DNA of 39,158 nt from DAIDHZ01 sp035480255 (GTDB lineage: Bacteria > Chlamydiota > Chlamydiia > Chlamydiales > SM23-39). The stretch lies in the NCBI GenBank assembly GCA_964630875.1, contig CAZVXF010000013.1, positions 1-39,158 of the forward strand, read 5' to 3'. Within the stretch, counting starts at the first letter, position 1; the number at the start of each line of letters is the position of its first letter. Under the pieces are notes generated by a model that searched no databases, was not told the DNA's origin, and was given only the letters and a program-made list of their open reading frames with translations. The translations under genes and the position numbers were made by a program. Shown here in pieces: positions 1-6,898 of this stretch.

Positions 1-8
1 CGATTCAT

Positions 9-32
9 CTCGGCCATAAATGGCCGAGTTTT
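9..32 (+). terminator. Intrinsic terminator of an upstream gene outside the window
   Basis: Positions 9-16 (CTCGGCCA) pair perfectly with 21-28 (TGGCCGAG) around a four-base loop. Four T residues follow, giving a GC-rich stem plus U-tract on the plus strand. It would end a transcript entering from the left edge. The minus-strand reading has no T-run after the stem, so I assign it to the plus strand. Confidence 0.6.
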
Positions 33-57
33 CTCGCGTCCTATGGGATAAAAAAGA

Positions 58-94
58 AAAACGACAAAAGTTGTTTTCGAACTTTTGTCGTTTT
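58..94 (-). terminator. Bidirectional terminator downstream of euo
   Basis: Positions 58-72 and 80-94 form a perfect 15-bp inverted repeat around a seven-base loop. Read on the minus strand the stem is followed by a T-rich stretch (complement of 46-57), and it lies 25 bases past the euo stop codon. Read on the plus strand it ends in TTTT. It probably insulates euo from the gene to its left. Confidence 0.75.
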
Positions 95-118
95 AAGCAG
101 GAAAAAAGAGGTCGAGAA

Positions 119-535
119 TTACACGACTTTCGTTGTACGATTCAAGTAGTTTTCTTGATACTGCTTAACGTCGTCTGAATGAATGACCCACGCAGCTCCT
201 TTTCGGATTGCTTTCATGAGACCAATACGCGTTGCGTAGTACACTTTTTGTGTTGGGATATTGAGCATTCTCGCAACTTGGTTCACTGAGTGGTAACCTT
301 TGTTTGCGTCAAAAAGAAGTTCGCCGTCAAACATCGATTTTGATCTTGAATACTTGTTACGACGATAATCATTGAGGTCATCAAGATGAATTGTCCAACG
401 TGTTGCATCTTTTGTTGCTTTTAATTTCTTTTGCTTAATCGCTACGTAAATCGCTTGGCGAGTTACATTGTTAATGCGCGCAGCTTCAGTAATGGATACG
501 ACTTTAATGTCTTCCTGGTTTGTTGTTACGTCCAT
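119..535 (-). CDS. euo: Euo, chlamydial repressor of late genes
   Basis: This DNA-binding protein of 138 residues closely resembles Chlamydia Euo, the early-expressed repressor that keeps late (infectious-form) genes off during replication. Stretches such as TRQAIYVAIKQKKLKA, DYRRNKYSR, GELLFD and YYATRIG are the ones I remember from C. trachomatis Euo. It holds two excisionase/MerR-like helix-turn-helix units in tandem, at about residues 13-58 and 82-130. Each ends in a W-x-IH-x-DD(L/V) wing, so the protein looks like an internal duplication. It stops soon after the second unit, whereas the C. trachomatis protein (about 183 residues as I recall) has a longer C-terminal tail. A clear AGGAG ribosome site (complement of 541-545) fixes the start. 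It is divergent from tsp, and a strong terminator follows it. Confidence 0.95.
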   Translation of the reverse strand: MDVTTNQEDIKVVSITEAARINNVTRQAIYVAIKQKKLKATKDATRWTIHLDDLNDYRRNKYSRSKSMFDGELLFDANKGYHSVNQVARMLNIPTQKVYYATRIGLMKAIRKGAAWVIHSDDVKQYQENYLNRTTKVV

Positions 536-840
536 TTTTTCTCCTAAGGTTTTCTTTTTTCCTGCAAGGCAATTTAAGTTTTATCAAGTAATTGTATAAC
601 TTAAATGTCTTTGTTGTTCTTTAGTAACTATTATTTCATAAATTACGATTATTTATCAACAGGAGTTTTAATAATATTCAGACTTTTTTCGTTATTAATA
701 ATTAGAATTTTAAATCTTATTTGTAAGTGTCTTATAGTGAGAATGTTAAGAAAACTTCCGAGGTCAAATCAATTTTAGTTCCAATGAAATTGGCTGCATA
801 TTAAGATAGAATTTTGGGTTTAAAAAAACGGTAGATAAGC
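536..840. other. Divergent euo/tsp intergenic region
   Basis: This AT-rich stretch of 305 bases separates the divergent euo and tsp genes and must hold both promoters. The only firm element is the euo ribosome binding site at 541-545 (complement). TAGAAT at 807-812 and TACAAT (complement of 591-596) resemble -10 boxes, but neither has a convincing -35 box at 16-18 bases. I see no RNA gene. Its length and A/T runs would suit a regulated promoter region. Confidence 0.5.
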
Positions 841-2775
841 ATGCGTTTCAGGCTTTTATTGATTTTGGTCCTTTTTGGAGCGATTGGCGAGTGCAAACAG
901 CCTCAACTCACTGCAAAAGATGTGAAATCAAAGGTTGAAGAGATTCTCAAAGCCCATGTTTCTCATAAGGTCATTACTGTTGCTTTAATGGAGAGGATTT
1001 TCCAGAATTTTTTAGAAGAACTAGATCCGACAAAAACCTATTTCGTTGAAAATGAAATCAGAAACTGGTTGCAGCCTACCGAAATGACTCTTCAGGCAGC
1101 AATTAAAGGATATAAGGCGGGTGATTTCTCCACATTCAATCAAATGCATGCGGTTTTTCTGGATGCGATTGATCGAAGAAGAGCCTTTGAGGAGAAGATG
1201 GCTCAAGAAGTTCTGCCTAAAGGTGTAAAAAGCGAAGAGTTTAAAGACCTTCCTTGGGCGAAGAGCGAGGAAGATCTTTTAACAAGACTGATCCGGATTA
1301 AATCTCTCCAAAATGAGGCAGTTGTTAAACTGGATGAAGATACTCGTGCTAAGTTTTTTCAACGCTTAGAAAAAAGAAGGATCAATCGAGAAGCTGAGTT
1401 TTTAGAGACAAACCCCGAAGAGCGGCAAAGGCTTATTTTGGCATGCGTTTTAAAATCCATTGCCTGTTCTTTAGATTCACACACAAACTATTTCACTCCT
1501 GGCGAAGCCAATCAATTCATGATCCAGGTACAGCAACGCCTATTTGGAATTGGTGCGCAATTGCATGATAATCTCGACGGCCTTGTCATTAAGAGAATTT
1601 TGGAGAATAGTCCTGCCAGCCAAAGCAATCGAATCAAATTAAATGATAAAATCATTGCTGTGAATCATGAGCCGGTGATCGGTTTAGATATTACAGAGGC
1701 CGTTGAATTAATTCGGGGAGAAAAAGGGACCCCTGTTCTATTGACGATGTTGCGAGAAATTGAAGAAGATGGGGATCGTAGAGTCGATAAGATCGAAGTT
1801 GAACTCATCCGCAATGAAGTGGTCCTTGAAGATAGCCGTCTCGAGACGTCATTCGAGCCTTTCGGCGATGGTATTATTGCGCATTTAAAACTCTTCTCCT
1901 TTTATCAAGATGGGAAAAGCTCTTCTGCGCACGATCTTCGAAAAGCGATCGAATCTTTGAAAAAAGAATATCAGTTAAAAGGTGTGCTTTTTGATTTGCG
2001 CAATAATGCGGGCGGGCTACTGACGCAAGCTGTATCAGTGACAGGTCTGTTTATTAACAAAGGCGTTGTTGTCTCAATTCAAGACAATACGGGCAAATTA
2101 CAGCACTTACGCGAAGTGGATGGAAGACCTGTTTGGGATGGGCCATTGTTTGTGCTGGTCAATCGGGGAAGTGCTTCAGCTGCCGAAATCGTTGCGCAAA
2201 CATTGCAAGATTATGGTAGGGCTATTGTAGTGGGGGATGATCATACGTTTGGGAAAGGATCTTTCCAAACATTCACTTTAGATCCTGTGAATACTCAAAA
2301 AGTGAATCCTCAAGGGGAGTACAAAGTTACTCGCGGAAGATACTATACTGTTTCAGGGAAAAGTCCACAGCTCAATGGGGTTGGGTCTGATATCGAAGTT
2401 CCGGGAATACTGTCTGGGATTGATATCGGCGAAAAATACGCTAAATTCCCTTTAGAAAATGATATTATTGAATCACATTTTGATGATGATCTTTCCGATC
2501 TATCGCAATTGCATCGATTGCAACTAGGTCCCATGTATCGATACAATTTGCAACAAAAATTATCCACCTATGTTCCTTACGTTGAGAAGCTTAAGGAAAA
2601 TTCCAAGAAACGAATCGCCAATAGCAAAAACTATCAGAGCTTTTTAACAGAGATTCATAAAAAGAATTTCGACGCTGATTCGGTCAATGTTTTTAGTCAA
2701 AACGATCTTCAGCTCATAGAGTCGGCAAACGTGATGAAAGATCTCATCTTTTTGATGAATTCCGAAAAGCTTTAG
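841..2775 (+). CDS. tsp: Tail-specific protease (Tsp/Prc, S41 family) with PDZ domain
   Basis: This is a periplasmic carboxyl-terminal processing protease of 644 residues. It has an N-terminal hydrophobic signal (residues 1-18), a helical Prc-type N-terminal domain, a PDZ domain at about 235-310 (from FGIGAQLHDNLDG) and the S41 core. The catalytic Ser446 sits in GSASAAE, Lys472 in TFGKGSFQ, and Gln476 follows. The spacings of 26 and 4 residues equal those I recall for the CT441 triad S455/K481/Q485. CT441 is the C. trachomatis orthologue, and both lie in the euo-gltX neighbourhood. IGEC near residue 18 is not a convincing lipobox. The gene ends 66 bases before gltX and may be cotranscribed with it. 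No strong Shine-Dalgarno site precedes the ATG. Confidence 0.93.
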   Translation: MRFRLLLILVLFGAIGECKQPQLTAKDVKSKVEEILKAHVSHKVITVALMERIFQNFLEELDPTKTYFVENEIRNWLQPTEMTLQAAIKGYKAGDFSTFNQMHAVFLDAIDRRRAFEEKMAQEVLPKGVKSEEFKDLPWAKSEEDLLTRLIRIKSLQNEAVVKLDEDTRAKFFQRLEKRRINREAEFLETNPEERQRLILACVLKSIACSLDSHTNYFTPGEANQFMIQVQQRLFGIGAQLHDNLDGLVIKRILENSPASQSNRIKLNDKIIAVNHEPVIGLDITEAVELIRGEKGTPVLLTMLREIEEDGDRRVDKIEVELIRNEVVLEDSRLETSFEPFGDGIIAHLKLFSFYQDGKSSSAHDLRKAIESLKKEYQLKGVLFDLRNNAGGLLTQAVSVTGLFINKGVVVSIQDNTGKLQHLREVDGRPVWDGPLFVLVNRGSASAAEIVAQTLQDYGRAIVVGDDHTFGKGSFQTFTLDPVNTQKVNPQGEYKVTRGRYYTVSGKSPQLNGVGSDIEVPGILSGIDIGEKYAKFPLENDIIESHFDDDLSDLSQLHRLQLGPMYRYNLQQKLSTYVPYVEKLKENSKKRIANSKNYQSFLTEIHKKNFDADSVNVFSQNDLQLIESANVMKDLIFLMNSEKL

Positions 2776-2841
2776 TGAATTGTAACTTCTGATTGCAGAT
2801 ATTTGTATCCCTTGAGACAATAGCTACTTTTGGAGTTCAGA

Positions 2842-4359
2842 ATGTCTGTTCGAGTGCGAATTGCCCCTTCTCCCACCGGTGACCCTCATGTGGGAACTGC
2901 CTATATTGCTCTTTTTAACTTAGTTTTTGCTCGCCATTTTGGGGGAAAATTTGTCCTGCGCATTGAAGATACAGATCAGTCAAGAAGCCGACCCGAATAT
3001 GAAAAAAATATTATTGATGCTCTTCATTGGTGCAATATCACTTGGGATGAGGGCCCAGATATTGGAGGTCCTTATGGGCCTTATCGTCAGTCGGAGAGAA
3101 CGGAAATTTATCAAAAATACGCATATGAGCTAGTGGAAAAAGGCCAGGCATATAAGTGCTTTGCGACAGCTGAGGAGCTTGCTGAAATGCGAGAGACGGC
3201 TGCAAAACAGGGTCTCCGCGCAGGTTACGATCGCAGATATCGAGATTTGAGTGCGGAAGAAGTGAAAAAAAGAGAGAATGCCGGGCAGCCTTTTGTCATA
3301 CGACTCAAAGTACCGACGAGCGGCGATTGCTTGTTTGATGATGCAATTAAGGGACGCGTAACGACTCCTTGGGCAGATATTGATGATCAGATCTTGTTAA
3401 AATCCGATGGTTTTCCAACGTATCATTTAGCGAATGTGGTGGATGATCGTTTGATGAAAATCACGCATGTCATTCGTGGGGATGAATGGATGAGTTCGAC
3501 GCCCAAGCATATTTGCTTATATAACGCTTTTGGTTGGACTCCTCCAACGTTTATGCATATGCCTTTATTGCTTGGCAAAGATGGCAAAAAACTGTCAAAA
3601 AGAAAGAATCCAACATCGATTTTCTATTTCCGGGATAGTGGCTATTTGCCTGAAGCGCTTGTTAACTTTTTGACATTGATGGGCTATAGCATGCCAGCGG
3701 ATCAAGAGCTGTATTCGTTGGATGAGTTGATTCGCGCATTTGATCCGAAGCGCATTGGTGTATCGGGAGCCTTTTTCGACATCCAGAAACTGAATTGGGT
3801 GAATCAGAAAAAAATTAGTGAAACGATTCCTGCAGATCAGCTTTGGAAGAGAATGATGGAGTGGACATTTAACGATGCTTTTATGCAGAAGTTGATGCCT
3901 TTAATTCATCAGCGGTTAAGGACGTTTGGCGATTTTATTCAGATTTGCGACTTTTTCTTTATTAATGATTTGAAATTGACGCCGGAGTTATTAATTCCGA
4001 AGAATCAGACGCCTGAATTCATTGCATATCTTTATCAAATAATGATTTGGGAAATGGATAGCCTTGAAGATTGGACTGGGGTTGGCTTTGAAAAGGCGTC
4101 GCGGCAAGTCGCTGAAATCCTTGGGATTCAGCATAAAGTTGTGATGCAGGCTCTTTTCCCTGCAATGATGGGGAAAAATCAAGGGCCGCCTTTATATGAC
4201 TCTGTGACGCTTCTTGGGAAGGATCGGACAAGAGTGCGCTTATTGAACTCAATTGAAGCTCTCGGGGGGATTTCAAATAAGAAAATCGATGTGCTAAAGA
4301 AAGCTTGGGAAAAAAAGGATTGTAAAGCGCTTATTCCGAATCAGCCTCTGGTTCAGTAG
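2842..4359 (+). CDS. gltX: Glutamyl-tRNA synthetase
   Basis: This class I aminoacyl-tRNA synthetase charges tRNA-Glu. In Chlamydiae it is also expected to mischarge tRNA-Gln for the GatCAB amidotransferase. The product has 505 residues, close to its chlamydial orthologue CT445. The HIGH-type signature lies in APSPTGDPHVGTAY near the N-terminus and the KMSKS-type loop is KLSKR at residues 250-254. RIEDTDQSRSR is also typical. I chose ATG 2842 over the in-frame TTG at 2830 because GGAG at 2832-2835 is well placed for it. Downstream, the last 29 bases overlap a small antisense ORF. The gene follows tsp directly, whereas the omcA/omcB/crpA block intervenes in Chlamydiaceae. Confidence 0.96.
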   Translation: MSVRVRIAPSPTGDPHVGTAYIALFNLVFARHFGGKFVLRIEDTDQSRSRPEYEKNIIDALHWCNITWDEGPDIGGPYGPYRQSERTEIYQKYAYELVEKGQAYKCFATAEELAEMRETAAKQGLRAGYDRRYRDLSAEEVKKRENAGQPFVIRLKVPTSGDCLFDDAIKGRVTTPWADIDDQILLKSDGFPTYHLANVVDDRLMKITHVIRGDEWMSSTPKHICLYNAFGWTPPTFMHMPLLLGKDGKKLSKRKNPTSIFYFRDSGYLPEALVNFLTLMGYSMPADQELYSLDELIRAFDPKRIGVSGAFFDIQKLNWVNQKKISETIPADQLWKRMMEWTFNDAFMQKLMPLIHQRLRTFGDFIQICDFFFINDLKLTPELLIPKNQTPEFIAYLYQIMIWEMDSLEDWTGVGFEKASRQVAEILGIQHKVVMQALFPAMMGKNQGPPLYDSVTLLGKDRTRVRLLNSIEALGGISNKKIDVLKKAWEKKDCKALIPNQPLVQ

Positions 4360-4468
4360 GTTGATTTTCGATTTGTGTATGAGAAATCACATATGCGCGA
4401 TTTGTTCCGTTCTGTGTTGTGCAGCTGTTGAGTATGAATATGAAGAGTAAAAGAAAGAGCCTTTTCAT
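4331..4468 (-). CDS. Small predicted lipoprotein, function unknown
   Basis: This short ORF of 45 codons has a compact lipoprotein signal: MKRLF, a run of aliphatic and aromatic residues, then a lipobox ending LNSC at about residue 16, followed by a short polar, acidic tail. It would yield a mature lipopeptide of about 30 residues. The start ATG is the complement of 4466-4468, with a weak GGG-containing ribosome site upstream. It is convergent with gltX and overlaps its 3' end by 29 bases. Small secreted lipoproteins such as OmcA occur near gltX in Chlamydiaceae, but this one has only the single lipobox Cys, so it is not an OmcA homologue. I recognise no family. Confidence 0.5.
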   Translation of the reverse strand: MKRLFLLLFIFILNSCTTQNGTNRAYVISHTQIENQPTEPEADSE

Positions 4469-4520
4469 TGCATTAACCCTGTTTTCTTTCTTACTGTAAA
4501 TTTTATTCCTCGAATTGTCT

Positions 4521-5534
4521 ATGAAAAAATACACCCGTGCAATGCCCTATCTTTCCTGGATAAAAGAAAGAGTCTTGCTCAATCAGAAAGGCTCCTCTAA
4601 AAAAACCTATCATATTGTATTAGACACAACAAATTGGGAAGGGAGCTATAAAGTCGGCGATAGCATTGCAATTTTGCCATCGAATGATTCACAAGAAGTG
4701 GATGCTATTTTACAGAAGATGAAATGCACTGGGAATGAACAGCTCACAGATCCACGTCAAAATGATCAGCTTTCGATTCGTGAATTTCTCACAAAAAGGG
4801 TCAATTTATCTCGAACACGCGCAAAGGATACGTCCTTATTTGAGTCTGTAGAGTCGCTGCGAGTTGCGGATCTTGTTCATATCGTCATGCCCCTTCTTCC
4901 TCGATTTTACTCTATTACCAATTCTCCTTTAGTATTTCCAAATGAGATCCACCTGTTAGTTTCTTATGTGCAGTATCATTTGAATGGGCAAATGAAATTT
5001 GGTGTGGGGAGTCATTTCTTATGTGATTTTGCTGAAAGTGTGCCGATTTACGTGCAACCATCGAATCACTTTGCTCTTCCAATGGATCCTGCAACTTCTA
5101 TGATTATGGTCGGACCTGGAACGGGAGTTGCTCCTTTCAGGGCCTTTATGCAAGAAAGAATTGCAATGCAGGCCAAAGGAAAGCATTGGCTGTTCTTTGG
5201 AGAGAGAAATCGCCATACTGACTTTTACTATGAAGCTTACTGGACTGAGCTCGAAAAGCAAGATCGATTGCATCTAACCACTGCTTTTTCTCGCGATCAG
5301 GCAGGAAAAGAGTATGTTCAACATAAGATGCTAGAACATAAAAAAGAGCTCTGGAAATGGATTTGCGATGGGGCTTTTCTATATGTTTGCGGAGACGCGA
5401 ATGAAATGGCAAAAGAGGTCGATGCCTCTCTTCAACAAATCGTGAGGGAAGAGGGACATTATTCCGATGAAGATGCTATGCATTACATCAAAAAAATGCG
5501 CCATGAAAGACGGTATCTGCTGGATGTCTATTGA
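4521..5534 (+). CDS. cysJ: CysJ-like NADPH-flavin oxidoreductase (FAD/NADPH module only)
   Basis: This flavoprotein reductase of 337 residues corresponds to the C-terminal part of sulfite reductase CysJ or cytochrome P450 reductase. Visible motifs are RFYSITNSP (FAD binding), VGPGTGVAPFRAFMQER (nucleotide binding), FFGERNRHTDFYY and YVCGDANEMAKEV (NADPH), and an aromatic C-terminal Tyr that would stack on the flavin. There is no N-terminal FMN flavodoxin domain, and no sulfite reductase haemoprotein gene is in the window, so the electron acceptor is unknown. C. trachomatis has a similar short protein (CT435) next to ispF (CT434), the same pairing as here. I place the start at ATG 4521 rather than TTG 4515; neither has a good ribosome site. 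Confidence 0.85.
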   Translation: MKKYTRAMPYLSWIKERVLLNQKGSSKKTYHIVLDTTNWEGSYKVGDSIAILPSNDSQEVDAILQKMKCTGNEQLTDPRQNDQLSIREFLTKRVNLSRTRAKDTSLFESVESLRVADLVHIVMPLLPRFYSITNSPLVFPNEIHLLVSYVQYHLNGQMKFGVGSHFLCDFAESVPIYVQPSNHFALPMDPATSMIMVGPGTGVAPFRAFMQERIAMQAKGKHWLFFGERNRHTDFYYEAYWTELEKQDRLHLTTAFSRDQAGKEYVQHKMLEHKKELWKWICDGAFLYVCGDANEMAKEVDASLQQIVREEGHYSDEDAMHYIKKMRHERRYLLDVY

Positions 5535-6016
5535 ACAGTAGTGACAATTGCAAAACACTGCAGTCCATCTCCACAACCAAAATCAGTTAACCCATCCCCT
5601 GATGTGGCGGTGATTCCAATTTCAGACATCTGAATGCGAAGAATGCGGGCAATATTTTTGCGCATTTGTTCAATTGCGTTTTCAAAATATGGCCGTTTTC
5701 CTTCAATGGAGATTGCGACGTGTACAATGGTTTGATTTCCAAGAGTCTGCAAGGCTTTTTCAAGATAGACTTGGCTATCAGTAATTCCGTCTTTTCTGCA
5801 AAGATCTCTTGCAATGCCTCCAAGAATTGAGACATTGGATAAGGAGGTAATGCTGTTGCAAATTGCATGGTAAACTACGTCACCGTCTGATTCTGCATCA
5901 AGACCGGGTGTGTCTTCGAAAATAAGGCCCCCAATGATACACGGCTTTGATGAATCTTCGGGGAGAAATCGTCGGCTATTTTGTCCGATTCCTGTGCGAT
6001 AAATAGGGTTTTTCAT
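5528..6016 (-). CDS. ispF: IspF-like 2C-methyl-D-erythritol 2,4-cyclodiphosphate synthase, divergent active site
   Basis: IspF makes the cyclodiphosphate in the MEP isoprenoid pathway, in the cytosol. The protein of 162 residues keeps the family outline (GLDAESDGDVVYHAI near 38-52 and ITATSGDGLTDFG near the C-terminus). Aligning it by eye with E. coli IspF, the N-terminal metal motif G-x-G-x-D-x-H reads G-I-G-Q-N13-S-R15, so two of the three zinc ligands (D8 and H10 in E. coli) are replaced. The HSDGDV histidine is Glu42, while the third ligand, His50, remains. Either the enzyme binds metal differently or the function has drifted. The gene is convergent with cysJ (seven-base overlap). Its own promoter lies at 6033-6062 and predicts a very short leader. 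Confidence 0.82.
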   Translation of the reverse strand: MKNPIYRTGIGQNSRRFLPEDSSKPCIIGGLIFEDTPGLDAESDGDVVYHAICNSITSLSNVSILGGIARDLCRKDGITDSQVYLEKALQTLGNQTIVHVAISIEGKRPYFENAIEQMRKNIARILRIQMSEIGITATSGDGLTDFGCGDGLQCFAIVTTVQ

Positions 6017-6032
6017 ATAACTTGATGGTGCA

Positions 6033-6062
6033 ATTATATCGCATCTAGTGCTTAATTGTCAT
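6033..6062 (-). promoter_or_regulatory. Sigma-66/70-type promoter for ispF
   Basis: On the minus strand a perfect TATAAT (complement of 6033-6038) lies 18 bases from ATGACA (complement of 6057-6062), which matches the -35 consensus at five of six positions. Transcription should begin near 6026, only about 10 bases before the ispF ATG, leaving no room for a normal ribosome site. Confidence 0.6.
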
Positions 6063-6092
6063 ATAAGGTATAAGATATTGGCTATCAGATAC

Positions 6093-6883
6093 ATGCGAAT
6101 AAAAATAAGTTGGTTTTGTCTGGTTGTAGGGATTTGTTGTCTCTCTTCTTTTGCTTTAAGGGCACTCAAACGCTATCGCCACACGCCTCCATTTAATATT
6201 GAAATTCTTGCACGAAATGGATCGCCATTTACGAAAGACTATGAGGGTTTAGAGATAAACGATCAGGTATTTCATTATTTAGGCCATGGCGATCAGTCGA
6301 TCGCTTTCGAGAATCAAGACAAACGTATGTGCTTAAGTTTTTTTTAAAAGATAGTCTGCAGAAGCATAGGGTGATTCCCAAACTGAGCATTCATTGGAGA
6401 AAGAAACAGGCAAAAAGAGTTGAGGTGAGAAACAGAAAACTTGATCGTGCACTCAAGAATTATTCTGTAGCATTCGAAAAGATCAAAGAGAAAACCGGAA
6501 TGATTGCGATGAATTGTTATCATAGAAAACTTCCAAAGGTTACCTTGATCGATTGGCAGAACCAAAAACATATTGTTGATCTGACTGGTATCGCATTCAT
6601 TATTCAGCGCAAAGCAGTCCCTGTTTCTAAGAAATTGGAATTTGCATCAAATCCAGAATCAGTCATCTTTTTATTGCGTGAATTCATTGAGAAACAAGTG
6701 AAATGCGGGTTTGTTGATATAGAGCCTAAATTTGTCAGCGAAAATTATGGTTTTGTGGATGATGTGCCTGTGTATATTGATTTAGGGAGAATTGAATATC
6801 GAGAAGAAGTGCGCAAAAATCCAGAGGCAGAAATCCAAAGAATGAGAAGACATTTGGATAAATGGGCAAAAAAACCATCTTAA
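6093..6883 (+). pseudogene. Membrane-anchored kinase-like protein, broken by a one-base frameshift
   Basis: Two reading frames meet here: 6093-6347 encodes an N-terminal transmembrane or signal segment followed by a YLGHGDQSIAF glycine-rich loop, and 6329-6883 continues with VLKFFLKDS. Reading a Tyr codon by reusing T6326 (a -1 shift, equivalent to restoring one lost T in CGT-TAT) gives a continuous protein of about 263 residues in which YVLKFF supplies the beta-3 Lys of a kinase-like fold. The C-terminal part has a weak catalytic-loop and DFG-like pattern (DIEPKF...YIDLGR). The break is not in a long homopolymer, so it may be real decay, a sequencing error or, less likely, programmed frameshifting. 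Substrate and function are unknown. It lies just upstream of murA on the same strand. Confidence 0.6.
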
Positions 6884-6898
6884 TATATAGTGAGAAGC

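Noticed and set aside
6890..6898. GTG at 6890 as murA start
   Set aside because: It has no ribosome site, whereas ATG 6899 has GAGAAG in place and matches the family start better.
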